From positions 1 through 20,821 of the IMG/VR virus record IMGVR_UViG_3300030107_001814: DNA of 20,821 bases. One strand, written 5' to 3'. Position 1 is the stretch's first letter; every line of letters starts with the position of its first letter. Positions 11,587-19,382 of the stretch are shown here, one piece after another. A program made the translations under genes and the position numbers. Origin of the DNA: a virus. Under the pieces are notes generated by a model. The model was not told where the DNA came from and made no database searches. It saw only the letters and a program-made list of their open reading frames with translations.

Positions 11587-13298
11587 GCTTTCAAACGAGA
11601 AAATCCTTTGACTTTTTCAAACTCCAAACATGTGTTGAACTTATCATAGAGTTCATTCTTATGAGAGATAATAAAGACGTTAGCATCCTTTATAACAAAC
11701 CGTACAATCTTCAAGAACTCATCAGTACCAAATCCATCTAGTGATGAATCAAACACTTCATCCATTATTAGTAGATTGGTACTAATACTATTCTTATAGT
11801 CTTTAGCAATTTCTCTCCATGTAAAAAGAAGTGCTAGATCAATCCTCATCTTCTCTCCTTCAGAGAATGAAGAATAACTAAACTTATCATGGACAGGTGA
11901 GACTATCTTCTCATTGAACTCTTCGTCCAATGTAAAGTTGATATAGAAGTCCATCTTCTGCAAGTAATAATTTACTCGCTTGTTTATTATTGGAAGATAC
12001 TTCTTTATTATACTACTCTTGACACCATCATCTTTCAATAAGGAGTTAGTCTGTAGTTGGTAATCGTTATCCTCTTTAGTCTTTTCTAGATCGTTTAGGA
12101 TCTGTTTTAGGTTGTTCTTAAATTCAGTTAGTTTGTCATCTTCAGCAGTTCGATTCTCAAGTTTATAGGTAATGTCCTGAATTTCTGATTCAATACTCTT
12201 TCTGAGTTTATTTGATTCAGAGACTTGGATATTAAGTTGAGAAGTTTCATTCTGGAGGGTAGTTATCTCCTTCTGCAGTTCAAGGAACTTACGTTCTCTT
12301 TCCTCCTCATCAGAGATTGCCTTTTCAATTTCTAAAAGACCTTCTTGATGCTTAGAAAGAACTTGCTGGAGCTGGCCAATCTTATCTATACGAAAAGATT
12401 CTTCTATATCTTGAGTACATGTAGGACAAACCGTATTGTTATCAAAGAACTCCTTCTCCTCACTAGAGTTCTGTTTTTTATTTTGTATCTTACCTTTAAA
12501 ACTTTGTAACTTCTTTAGGTTATCACCTGAAGTAGTATATTGTTGAAGGTCAGTTTCCCTTTCCTTGACCGCAGCAATGAGGTCTTCAATACGTTTTTCA
12601 TTGCCGTCTGACCTTTCCTCAATCTCAATAATTTTCTTTTGTTTCCTTTCAATTTCATCTTGACCTGTTTTCTCAATGGATTTTATAAACTGCTGCTGCA
12701 TCAGAATTTTATCTGCAGCAGATTCCTTCTTTAGTTGAAGTACCTTCAGGCTCTCCTTAGAGGTCTTTATCTTTTGCTTCATGATGTCAGACATAGAAGA
12801 GAAGACTTTGATATCTAAGAGGTCTTCTATGACCTCTCTCCTATGTGCTGTACTCAATTGCATAAAGGGTACAAAAGATGCACTACCTAATATGACAACC
12901 TGTGTAAATGATTTATAATTTAGTCTCAGTATACTACTCTCTAACATCTTCTGCTGATCATTAGCAGAAGCATCTTCATTCATCTTTTTCCCATCTCTAT
13001 AGACTTCAAACACATTAGGTTTGATTCCCCTAATCACCTTATAGGGACTACCTTTAGCATTGAATTCAATCTCAACTTTAGTATCTCTTTCGTTTATAGA
13101 ATTTACTAATTGTCCTTTATTAACTTTTCTAAAGGGTTTACCAAACAAACTGAAAGTAAGAGCATCAAGAACTGTACTTTTACCAGCACCATTAGCACCA
13201 ACGATTAGTGCAGTATTAGATTCTTGAAAGTTTATTTCTGTAAATTGGTTTCCAGAAGATAGGAAGTTTTTATAACGAATAGTTTTGAATTCAATCAT
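11583..13298 (-). CDS. 46: Recombination endonuclease subunit gp46 (Rad50/SbcC-like)
   Basis: A 571-aa SMC-like ATPase with Walker A GANGAGKS at 34-41, two coiled-coil arms (about 170-285 and 300-425), a zinc hook CPTC at 291-294, ABC signature FSEGEKMR at 478-485 and Walker B NLLIMDE at 508-514, followed by the D-loop SSLDG. Length is near T4 gp46 (560 aa). With gp47 it resects double-strand ends to start recombination-dependent replication and also degrades host DNA. The gene overlaps the DUF3110 gene by eight bases, and its TGA stop is part of the -35 of the next promoter. Confidence 0.97.
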   Translation of the reverse strand: MIEFKTIRYKNFLSSGNQFTEINFQESNTALIVGANGAGKSTVLDALTFSLFGKPFRKVNKGQLVNSINERDTKVEIEFNAKGSPYKVIRGIKPNVFEVYRDGKKMNEDASANDQQKMLESSILRLNYKSFTQVVILGSASFVPFMQLSTAHRREVIEDLLDIKVFSSMSDIMKQKIKTSKESLKVLQLKKESAADKILMQQQFIKSIEKTGQDEIERKQKKIIEIEERSDGNEKRIEDLIAAVKERETDLQQYTTSGDNLKKLQSFKGKIQNKKQNSSEEKEFFDNNTVCPTCTQDIEESFRIDKIGQLQQVLSKHQEGLLEIEKAISDEEERERKFLELQKEITTLQNETSQLNIQVSESNKLRKSIESEIQDITYKLENRTAEDDKLTEFKNNLKQILNDLEKTKEDNDYQLQTNSLLKDDGVKSSIIKKYLPIINKRVNYYLQKMDFYINFTLDEEFNEKIVSPVHDKFSYSSFSEGEKMRIDLALLFTWREIAKDYKNSISTNLLIMDEVFDSSLDGFGTDEFLKIVRFVIKDANVFIISHKNELYDKFNTCLEFEKVKGFSRLKA

Positions 13299-13557
13299 CC
13301 TTTGGTCTAGGTGGAATCACAATGTCTTCCTTACTAATGATAGTATAGCGAGTACCTGTTCTTTCGCAAGCACCTATAGCAACTTTATCTGCTACTGATA
13401 TTACTTCCATCTCAGGATCACCCTGAGTTTCAAGCATCATAGCATATCTACTAGCGTCATCCTTCTCTTGAAAGAGAAAGACAACCTTCTCACCATACTC
13501 ATTCAGGACAGCATAAGCACCATCATCTTTCATATTTTTGACAGTGATAATATGCAT
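13291..13557 (-). CDS. DUF3110-type protein, 88 aa
   Basis: The sequence GAYAVLNEYGEKVVFLFQEKDDASRYAMMLETQGDPEMEV matches the layout of DUF3110, a family common in cyanobacteria (VLxFExEDDAxRFALxLExQxFPxPxV), followed by ADKVAIGACERTGTRYTIISKED. Function is unknown. The gene sits between gp47 and gp46, with a TAATG overlap to the first and an eight-base overlap to the second, so it is probably made in step with both nuclease subunits. A host origin followed by fixation in the operon is inference. Confidence 0.8.
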   Translation of the reverse strand: MHIITVKNMKDDGAYAVLNEYGEKVVFLFQEKDDASRYAMMLETQGDPEMEVISVADKVAIGACERTGTRYTIISKEDIVIPPRPKDD

Positions 13558-14600
13558 TATAGCATAACCTCACAAGCTTCTCGATAAACGTCTTGTATAA
13601 GTCCTTTTATTCTAGATTTATTTAGATCTGTCTCGATGGTATCAACGTACCCATTGAGAAGAGTCATAGTATCTTCAGTATCCTTTATCTCACTACCATC
13701 AAGAACCATATCATCTATAAGTTCTATGATCTTTACGTCATGTGGATTGACCTTTTGTAATGCATCCATAAACCTATCAAATTCTTTCTTACTACTTTTC
13801 TTCTGTACCACCACCTTTACAATCTTACCACCATACTCACTAAACTTGAATAGTTGTCTAGGTGTATCATTATAATATATCTTCTTGTATAACTGATTTG
13901 TATTATTGATAGTTTCTAATTTCAATGTCTCTGTATCGTAGATATGAAATCCTCTTTTATCATTTACATCATTCCAAAACATTTCATATGGATTACCTAG
14001 GTAGTAGATCTTACCATTGTTAGATCTAGTATGATAGTGTCCAGAGAATACTTGTTTGAACTTATCATAGCAAGATATATCTGCACCATTCTCCATGGTA
14101 TGACCATGTGTAGCAACAAAACCATTCAACTCTAAGTGACCCATAGCCACTTTACACTTAGTATTTTTTATCTTCTCATAAGTATCTTTTGTATTATCAC
14201 TAGTAATCCAAGGAACAAATAGGATAGGTAAACCTCCTATCTCTAACTCCGTGCATTTAGCAACCACGGTGACATTATCGTACTCTCGTAATAGTATGTC
14301 ATTGCTATTGAGGTCATTAGTGTTTTTGTAATACGCAGCATGATTTCCCACAAGAGTAATGAGACTGGTCCCTTCAGATGCCAAGCGAGAGAAATAGTTT
14401 GCCTTGGCCCACTCCAAGCTATAGAGATCAATATTTTTGCGATTATCAAAAGTGTCCCCAAGATCAAGTACGGTAGTAATACCACGTTCTTTAATTGTTG
14501 GAAAAAAGATTTCATCATAAAATTTTAAAAAGTAATCGTGATATAACTTTGAACCTTTTTTGAATCCAAAGTGTTGATCTGTTATGATTGCAACTTTCAT
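13557..14600 (-). CDS. 47: Recombination endonuclease subunit gp47 (Mre11/SbcD-like)
   Basis: The five metallophosphoesterase motifs are present in order: DQHFG (Asp8, His10), GDTFDNR (48-54), GNHAAYY (85-91), GHLE (154-157) and SGHYHT (186-191, the GHxH motif). Length 347 aa is close to T4 gp47 (339 aa). It is the Mn-dependent nuclease partner of gp46. The start ATG overlaps the purS stop (ATGA) and the TAA overlaps the DUF3110 start. Confidence 0.97.
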   Translation of the reverse strand: MKVAIITDQHFGFKKGSKLYHDYFLKFYDEIFFPTIKERGITTVLDLGDTFDNRKNIDLYSLEWAKANYFSRLASEGTSLITLVGNHAAYYKNTNDLNSNDILLREYDNVTVVAKCTELEIGGLPILFVPWITSDNTKDTYEKIKNTKCKVAMGHLELNGFVATHGHTMENGADISCYDKFKQVFSGHYHTRSNNGKIYYLGNPYEMFWNDVNDKRGFHIYDTETLKLETINNTNQLYKKIYYNDTPRQLFKFSEYGGKIVKVVVQKKSSKKEFDRFMDALQKVNPHDVKIIELIDDMVLDGSEIKDTEDTMTLLNGYVDTIETDLNKSRIKGLIQDVYREACEVML

Positions 14601-14920
14601 GATCCAAACAAATGATGCTTTGAGGTTCCTGCATTATCATTTGATATATTTCCTATTCCAGTCTCTTCAGTCTCCTCCAGTTTATATTCCCAATCTTCTA
14701 TAACAGTATTAGCAAGCATCCTATCAGACAAAAGATCCATTTGTTCTCTTGCAATCTCTTCTGTCTCTGCATCAAACCAAAAGTCTATTGCCTTACCTAT
14801 CCTCAACAAATGAGGTTCTAGTTGTGGGGCAATTCTTTTGACATTATTCATCACTGCATTACCAGCAGCATCAGATACAGACCCTCTTAGTCTGACATGA
14901 ACAAGTGCTTTGAATCTCAT
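14597..14920 (-). CDS. purS: PurS subunit of phosphoribosylformylglycinamidine synthase
   Basis: Residues 1-83 match PurS: FKALVHVRLRGSVSDAAGNAV, LLRIGKAIDFWFDAETEEIAREQM, and LLSDRMLANTVIEDWEYKLEE, the last being the diagnostic LLANPVIEDY block. PurS is the small dimeric part of the PurLQS complex that turns FGAR into FGAM in purine synthesis. The protein has about 20 extra residues at the C terminus, Gly/Asn rich. In cyanophages purine genes are thought to boost nucleotide supply for phage DNA; no purL or purQ is seen in this window. The gene is locked into the gp55-gp47 operon by ATGA overlaps on both sides. Confidence 0.92.
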   Translation of the reverse strand: MRFKALVHVRLRGSVSDAAGNAVMNNVKRIAPQLEPHLLRIGKAIDFWFDAETEEIAREQMDLLSDRMLANTVIEDWEYKLEETEETGIGNISNDNAGTSKHHLFGS

Positions 14921-15384
14921 CTGTTGAACCTATACTGGATAGCATCTTTGATTGAGTTATACTCAGAAGACTTATCACTTTCGTCTGCGACGAAAACTTC
15001 GTCATACCCAGATCGTTCTATAATCTTTTGTCTTATCTCTAACTGCTTCTTCTCTTTTTGTATCCTACGTAAGAAAGCATAATGTATAATCTGAGTGAAA
15101 TATGCAAATGGATTGTTTGATTTCTCAGGATTGAAGTTGTTTATATACTGAACACAATTCTCTATACCGTCACATATCATATCATCTTTGAACATATAGT
15201 TAACAAAGTTTGGTTTATATGACAGGTGTGTTGCGATCTTTAGAAAGCATTCACCAAGGTAATTAGTAATTCTAGGTTTAGGTTGTCCTGCTTCTTCTGC
15301 ATCAACAATCGCTTTCTTATATGCAACAATAGCGTGTAAAAACTCTTTGTTATTAACGTAATGTTCAGATCGTTTTCTTGTCAT
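14917..15384 (-). CDS. 55: Late transcription sigma factor gp55
   Basis: The protein matches T4 gp55 in YVNNKEFLHAIVAYKKAI near its N terminus, MICDGIENCVQYINNFNPEKSNNPFAYFTQIIHYAFLRRIQKEKK in the middle (sigma region 2-like, contacting RNA polymerase and the -10) and the downstream acidic part. It directs host RNA polymerase to TATAAATA sites. A longer frame exists from TTG at 15405, but that lies upstream of the predicted transcription start at about 15401, so I use ATG 15384 (155 aa). No ribosome site is seen. It is first in the operon gp55-purS-gp47-DUF3110-gp46. Confidence 0.94.
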   Translation of the reverse strand: MTRKRSEHYVNNKEFLHAIVAYKKAIVDAEEAGQPKPRITNYLGECFLKIATHLSYKPNFVNYMFKDDMICDGIENCVQYINNFNPEKSNNPFAYFTQIIHYAFLRRIQKEKKQLEIRQKIIERSGYDEVFVADESDKSSEYNSIKDAIQYRFNR

Positions 15385-15407
15385 TATATGTTGACTTGTT
15401 ATCAATC

Positions 15408-15436
15408 ATTATAGCACCACTTGACAACCTTGGCAA
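15408..15436 (-). promoter_or_regulatory. Strong sigma70-type promoter of the gp55 operon
   Basis: TTGCCA (five of six to the -35 consensus) at 15436-15431, 17 bases, and TATAAT at 15413-15408 with a TGC extension. The leader to ATG 15384 is about 17 nt. A host-type promoter in front of the late sigma factor gene fits pre-late expression. Confidence 0.78.
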
Positions 15437-15477
15437 ATCTATGTAGAATCACTGTGTTGCCGTTCAACGGGACTAGC

Positions 15478-15933
15478 TTAGCTTTCTTTAGGATCTTTAG
15501 AAGCATCTTTACCATCATATAGTTTCTTTAGAAGATCTCTCGCTTGATCTACTTTACTTATATAACCCATTTCCCTATTAAGTTCAGGATGCATTCTCTT
15601 GAATCCATTCTCAACTATCTGATTATATGTTTCTATTATAGCAATATCTCTTATCTCTGAAAGAGTTATAACTTTATCTAAACCTAAGACAAAACAATCT
15701 TCATCTGTCATTTTCATCCAAGGCTCAAATTTATATCCCATAGGGATATTCGCTCCATGGGAGCGAACCTCATGACATATTACTGGATTGTCTATAACAA
15801 CTTGTTCTTCACCAGTACTATAATCTACAATCACTTTTGACAGAATCTCTTCGCCACTAACTAGTTTGATTGACGCAAGGAACTCATCAAGTGAATCCTC
15901 AGAGTCTTTAGATTTTGATCTGAATAATTTCAT
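15478..15933 (-). CDS. Sm-like (LSm-type) conserved cyanophage protein, 151 aa
   Basis: After a charged N-terminal stretch the protein shows IKLVSGEEILSKV (Sm1-like strands), VVIDNPVICHEV, YKFEPWMKMTDEDCFVLGLDKVITLSEI and a helix with IIETYNQIV. This is the pattern of the small Sm-like family in T4-like cyanophages, with a further helical tail. RNA binding is likely for the fold but unproven here. ATG 15933 is chosen because GAGGAG lies ten bases upstream, at 15949-15944; a longer frame from 15972 would run further into uvsW. With this start the overlap with uvsW is 26 nt. Confidence 0.75.
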   Translation of the reverse strand: MKLFRSKSKDSEDSLDEFLASIKLVSGEEILSKVIVDYSTGEEQVVIDNPVICHEVRSHGANIPMGYKFEPWMKMTDEDCFVLGLDKVITLSEIRDIAIIETYNQIVENGFKRMHPELNREMGYISKVDQARDLLKKLYDGKDASKDPKES

Positions 15934-17356
15934 AACTAAATTTCTCCTCATTGTAGTATTTGATGCGTTCAATAAGATGATTCAAAGTGTAGTTTTGCTT
16001 TGAACCTTTCTTACAATCATCAGCTACATCGTATAGAGTCGCCTCTACCTTACCAGAACCTTTTCTGAGAACTCGGCCAATTGATTGGAGAGTTCTAATT
16101 CTGGACTTGGAGGGACTGGCGAAGACGATGTTGTGCAACCGCTTAATGTTGATCCCAGTGCTAAAAGTGCCATAGGAAGCAACAATAATTGCATCATTTT
16201 CTTGTTCAGTAATTGCACGGACTTCTTCTCGATCTTCAGTGTCAACACCACCATGTACAAAGAACACAGGGCGTTCATTAGTATTTATGAGGTCATATAG
16301 TATCTGTCCATGGGTAGCAACCCTACTAAACAGTATCAAAGTATTACCCTTCAAGTCTAATGCTAGGTTTCTAATGAATCTATTTCTCTTTTCGTGTCCT
16401 ATAAGATACTCTATCTCATCTTGATAAGTATCAAACACCTGTCCTTCATGCCTTAGAAGCAATACTTTTATTTTTAGTTTGGCAAGATATCCTGCTTCCT
16501 GAAGTTCTGCAGTATTGATAATCTTATATGATGGTCCGAAAAGACCTTCTAGAACCCACTTATGAGTTTGAGTACCATCTAAAGTACCAGTAAATCCATA
16601 CCGATATTTGGTATCATACATCTTAGTCATGATACTGACTAGAGATTTTGATTTGAATTGGTGTGCTTCATCCCCTATGACCACATCAAATCTATGAAAC
16701 CATTTCTTAGGGAGCTTGTAAATTGATTGCCAAGTTGATATAATAACCTTCTTAGGACTTATCAAATCCTTACCTGCATAAATCTTATGGCAAAATTTTT
16801 CGACATCCCAACCATACTCTACAAAGTCCTTATACATCTGTTCTACAAGAGAGGTAGTAGGAACAATAATAAGAGTATCCCTACCAGTCTCGGCATGGTA
16901 TCTCGTTATAGAATAAATCATCAGGGATTTCCCAGAACCCGTAGGAGATATAATAAGCCTCCGATTTCTTTTTAGTGCATCACATACTCCATCTATCTGA
17001 TAGTCTCTCGGTTTATATTTCGAGATAGCAGTCATATAATCTTTTACACCCTCACGAGATATCTTATCCGTCTCATCGTAAGGTAGTCCATAATACTTAC
17101 TATCCTCAAACTCAAATTTATAGTCATACCTTTTACAGAATGACGCTACCTTATCTAATAGTCCTACGTATATCTCACCTTTGTTTATATTATATAATCT
17201 TATCTTACCATCCCAATACTTACTACGGTACTGTGGCATGAACTTAGCACCAGGTACATCAAATGTAAATTCATCTGACAGTTCATGTGCCACATGGGGA
17301 TCACATTCTATCTGAAGAAAGACTTCGTTCTTCTTCTTGATAACAAGATTAGCCAT
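15908..17356 (-). CDS. uvsW: UvsW DNA/RNA helicase
   Basis: A superfamily 2 helicase of 482 aa: motif I SPTGSGKS near 137-144, Ia VPTTSLVEQM, II DEAH near 229-232, III TGTL near 256-259, V ASYGTFSTGINI and VI QSIGRVLRKG. The N-terminal FTFDVPGAKFMPQYRSKYWDGKIRLYN matches the substrate-recognition domain of T4 UvsW. UvsW unwinds R-loops and branched DNA, shutting off origin replication in favour of recombination-driven replication. ATG 17356 is preferred over 17389 because it aligns with the family N terminus and overlaps the uvsY stop by eight bases. Confidence 0.96.
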   Translation of the reverse strand: MANLVIKKKNEVFLQIECDPHVAHELSDEFTFDVPGAKFMPQYRSKYWDGKIRLYNINKGEIYVGLLDKVASFCKRYDYKFEFEDSKYYGLPYDETDKISREGVKDYMTAISKYKPRDYQIDGVCDALKRNRRLIISPTGSGKSLMIYSITRYHAETGRDTLIIVPTTSLVEQMYKDFVEYGWDVEKFCHKIYAGKDLISPKKVIISTWQSIYKLPKKWFHRFDVVIGDEAHQFKSKSLVSIMTKMYDTKYRYGFTGTLDGTQTHKWVLEGLFGPSYKIINTAELQEAGYLAKLKIKVLLLRHEGQVFDTYQDEIEYLIGHEKRNRFIRNLALDLKGNTLILFSRVATHGQILYDLINTNERPVFFVHGGVDTEDREEVRAITEQENDAIIVASYGTFSTGINIKRLHNIVFASPSKSRIRTLQSIGRVLRKGSGKVEATLYDVADDCKKGSKQNYTLNHLIERIKYYNEEKFSYEIIQIKI

Positions 17357-17807
17357 AACCTGCAGAGAACCTACGCCATTCAATAGCATTTTTTATTTGG
17401 TAGGTTCTATTAGAAACTTGCTTTAGTATCTCTTCGAGATACCTTAACATTGTGTCGTAGTATTCGATCTTCAATTTAGTCTTAGACAGTTTTTGATCTG
17501 CCTCAAGATATAATTTGAGATCTTCTTTATCTCTGACTTTATATGGGAATGGTTCCTCAGCATAAATGTCTGCGGTTGCTTTCCCAGTGTAATAGTTTCT
17601 ACGTTCTAATAGAGTATTGTTATACTGCTGTTCGTCACGCTTTCGCATGAGCAGTATCGTATTATATAGGTCGTAATACTTGGCGTGGAGTTGTGGTATT
17701 TTTAGCGACTCACTATCAAGTTCATCTTGATTCATATTGGAGTCTTTATCCCACATTGACTGTATTGCTTCTACAGTGCAGGGGTTAGACTTTTTTTCCA
17801 TTGACAT
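17349..17807 (-). CDS. uvsY: Recombination mediator UvsY
   Basis: The protein (152 aa) lies directly before uvsW as in T4 and has the UvsY layout: KIPQLHAKYYDLYNTILLMRKR near the front third, LLERRNYYTGKAT, EADQKLSKTKLKIEYYDTMLRYLEEILKQV and TYQIKNAIEWRRFSAGYG at the end (T4 RGFAIKHIQDMRAFEAGK). UvsY helps load UvsX recombinase on gp32-coated single-stranded DNA. ATG 17807 is used; ATG 17801 is equally possible and a TTG lies at 17810. It overlaps the end of the tail protein gene by 23 nt. Confidence 0.9.
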   Translation of the reverse strand: MSMEKKSNPCTVEAIQSMWDKDSNMNQDELDSESLKIPQLHAKYYDLYNTILLMRKRDEQQYNNTLLERRNYYTGKATADIYAEEPFPYKVRDKEDLKLYLEADQKLSKTKLKIEYYDTMLRYLEEILKQVSNRTYQIKNAIEWRRFSAGYG

Positions 17808-18363
17808 CAATCACATCAAAAATCGTATAACGGAAGGAGGCTTGTGCCGTATAATATTGTTGTTGCTCACTAGTAGCATTGAATGGAATACCACTCAAAC
17901 TAATAGGGAACAGGTCTTTAAATTTTATTCTTACACTTGGATTGTAATCACTATTGATAATCATCAGAGTTGCATCTGATCTTTCATTGAATCTATCATC
18001 CTCATCTATAGTAGGATAAAATCTATCCTCTTTAGTGAGTTCACTATACTGTGATATAGATTCAGGAAAACCTAGTGAAGTAATCCATTGGTATAACTGG
18101 AGATAGTTTTCCATATCTTCATCTACCATGAAACTAAGAGTCAAGTCACCGTACTGCAACTTATCACCTGGTACTGGTATGTTCTTTAGATATGTTCTTT
18201 GTTCAGCAACACCCAATTGGACATCTGGTATGTTGGCTTGATTGCACAAGAAATCTACCTTGGGACAACGTTCTAATAAGAATTTAAAACCAACTATTGA
18301 TAAAAAATTTCTATTAGAAGTCTCTTGCCACTCCTTTGGGTGTACTGATTTTCTTGTTGGCAT
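17785..18363 (-). CDS. Tail-tube-fold virion protein, probably gp3 tail completion protein
   Basis: The 192-aa protein has NIPVPGDKLQYGDLTLSFMVDEDMENYLQLYQWITSLGFPES (about residues 61-102), a segment typical of the tail-tube fold shared by gp19, gp48, gp54 and related tube terminators, and an RYTIFDVIDV strand at the end. In T4-like cyanophages the gene between gp23 and uvsY is usually gp3, the tube terminator; I base the gp3 label mainly on that position. It is coupled to the preceding small gene through TGATG. Confidence 0.7.
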   Translation of the reverse strand: MPTRKSVHPKEWQETSNRNFLSIVGFKFLLERCPKVDFLCNQANIPDVQLGVAEQRTYLKNIPVPGDKLQYGDLTLSFMVDEDMENYLQLYQWITSLGFPESISQYSELTKEDRFYPTIDEDDRFNERSDATLMIINSDYNPSVRIKFKDLFPISLSGIPFNATSEQQQYYTAQASFRYTIFDVIDVNGKKV

Positions 18364-18566
18364 CAGTAGTCGTACTCGTCTAATATCTCCAATGCATTAT
18401 TTAGGGCTTGTTGGGCAGCCCATCTTTCTTTACTGTTCCATTGTGGATACCAATGTTTATCATCTATCCCCTTTTTTATATTGAGAAGACGTGATTCCAT
18501 ATCCACTTTCTTAAGTCTTCCGTTCATATATTCTGGGTACTGAGGAAATTTTGGTTGAGGTTTCAA
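18363..18566 (-). CDS. Small conserved hypothetical protein, up to 67 aa
   Basis: The longest frame starts with TTG at 18566 (67 aa); ATG at 18527 would give 54 aa. The product has a basic front (MNGRLKKVDMESRLLNIKKGIDD) and a helical acidic end (AAQQALNNALEILDEYDY). No ribosome site distinguishes the starts. The TTG form leaves an 11-base gap to the gene before, the ATG form 50 bases. Function unknown; its neighbours suggest a virion or assembly role. Confidence 0.65.
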   Translation of the reverse strand: MKPQPKFPQYPEYMNGRLKKVDMESRLLNIKKGIDDKHWYPQWNSKERWAAQQALNNALEILDEYDY

Positions 18567-18577
18567 GGTGATTATTG

Positions 18578-18745
18578 TTACCGTCGTATAGTACTTAGGT
18601 AATCTAACACTTGATTTCGGACTTCCATCAGCTCATGATAACATTTCTGGTTGTGAGCACAGTTCCTAAGTTTAGGGTCAGGTTTATGAACACTCTCTGT
18701 AAAGATAGTGAGAGCATCATTCCACTTTTCATTTTTTTCATTCAT
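18578..18745 (-). CDS. Small conserved hypothetical protein, 55 aa
   Basis: The frame runs from ATG at 18745 to TAA at 18580-18578 and overlaps the preceding gene as ATGA. The product is hydrophilic and helical (KWNDALTIFTESVHKPDP, then a pair of Cys in LRNCAHNQKCYHELM). No function is known. The two Cys and two His within ten residues (CAHNQKCYH) could bind a metal, but the spacing is not a recognised zinc finger. Confidence 0.68.
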   Translation of the reverse strand: MNEKNEKWNDALTIFTESVHKPDPKLRNCAHNQKCYHELMEVRNQVLDYLSTIRR

Positions 18746-19014
18746 GATACTTTACCGCCCCAATCGGAATTGGGATCCATATAACGAAATCCAGATCCCT
18801 CTGGATATATGTATTTACCATTCTCATCAAAGTTTGGACCTACCTTTTTTGCAGGGTATGTGGGGTATGGTCTCTTACCTTCCCTCATTTCATTACCCCT
18901 TCTTCTTCTCATTTGATTGCCAGTCTCATGATCTTCTGGCATAGTTGGCCAAGAAGTACCTAGTATCTCCTTGATCATTTCTCTGGTGTAACCATTTGGA
19001 TGTTTGTCAGTCAT
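18742..19014 (-). CDS. Basic hypothetical protein, 90 aa
   Basis: The protein has an Arg-rich patch (QMRRRRGNEMREGKRPY near 34-50) followed by a Pro/Gly/Tyr-rich low-complexity tail (GPNFDENGKYIYPEGSG). No family is recognised. The -10 upstream ends only four bases before the ATG, so the transcript would be leaderless or nearly so, unless translation starts at a later Met (residue 13) or transcripts read through from upstream. Confidence 0.65.
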   Translation of the reverse strand: MTDKHPNGYTREMIKEILGTSWPTMPEDHETGNQMRRRRGNEMREGKRPYPTYPAKKVGPNFDENGKYIYPEGSGFRYMDPNSDWGGKVS

Positions 19015-19018
19015 TAGT

Positions 19019-19027
19019 ATTATAGCA
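19019..19027 (-). promoter_or_regulatory. Extended -10 promoter fused to a terminator
   Basis: TGCTATAAT on the minus strand follows the U-run of the terminator at 19029-19056 with only one base between. No -35 is visible. It is four bases from the ATG of the 90-aa gene. Confidence 0.5.
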
Positions 19028-19028
19028 T

Positions 19029-19056
19029 AAAAAAAGAGACCCTATTGGGGTCTCTT
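19029..19056 (-). terminator. Intrinsic terminator
   Basis: AAGAGACCC-CAAUA-GGGUCUCUU, a 9-bp stem with a 5-base loop, followed by a run of U (seven, the first two also paired). Ends transcripts from the gp23 / 70-aa gene region. Confidence 0.9.
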
Positions 19057-19167
19057 ATAGATTTGTGGGTGGGTTATATGTGCCACCAATATCAATAATA
19101 ATTCAGCATTTCTTTTGCTGCTACTACATATGGTCTCAATTTCTTTAAGAGGTAGTACCGATTCCAT
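19042..19167 (-). CDS. Doubtful small ORF, 41 aa
   Basis: ATG at 19167 lies two bases after the stop of the 70-aa gene and the frame ends with TAG at 19044-19042, inside the terminator stem. The product has a hydrophobic run (AELLLILVAHI). A different frame in the same DNA also looks protein-like (LKKLRPYVVAAKEMLNYY) but has no ATG. One of them may be a decayed gene; neither is secure. Confidence 0.3.
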   Translation of the reverse strand: MESVLPLKEIETICSSSKRNAELLLILVAHITHPQIYKRPQ

Positions 19168-19169
19168 GA

Positions 19170-19382
19170 TTACCTTTCCCCCTCCATCGTTTTGACGATC
19201 CTATCAGCAAGTGATTCTATCTGATCATCTGTTGGATATAAGGGATAGTCGTTTGGATCTTGGTTGACACCTTTCTCATCTAGGTATTCGTACCTTTGTC
19301 TAGTTTCATAATAACGACTTTGTAGTCTGTTTTCTGCTAATTGCAGACACTCAAAACGGAGTTCGTATGGGTTTCTGGCCAT
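19170..19382 (-). CDS. Small conserved hypothetical protein, 70 aa
   Basis: The product starts MARNPYELRFECLQLAENRLQ, a pattern I recall from small proteins next to structural genes in T4-like cyanophages, and continues as a helical, Tyr-rich hydrophilic chain ending in DDQIESLADRIVKTMEGER. A perfect late promoter lies 51 bases before the ATG, with a CTTAC-TACA-GTAAG hairpin in the leader (about 19410-19423), so it should be expressed late, with the virion genes. Its function is unknown. Confidence 0.75.
   Translation of the reverse strand: MARNPYELRFECLQLAENRLQSRYYETRQRYEYLDEKGVNQDPNDYPLYPTDDQIESLADRIVKTMEGER

Noticed and set aside
13636-13875. 79-aa plus-strand open frame
   Set aside because: Antisense to gp47, Ser-rich and without start signals.
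14243-14518. 91-aa minus-strand open frame with hydrophobic stretches
   Set aside because: Out-of-frame reading of gp47, whose metallophosphoesterase motifs cover this DNA.
15452-15462. CCGTTGAACGG-type palindrome near 15452 as a terminator
   Set aside because: The stem is four to five pairs and no U-run follows.
16045-16278. 77-aa frame with a lipobox-like LSGC
   Set aside because: Out-of-frame reading of uvsW motifs V-VI; the lipobox likeness is chance.
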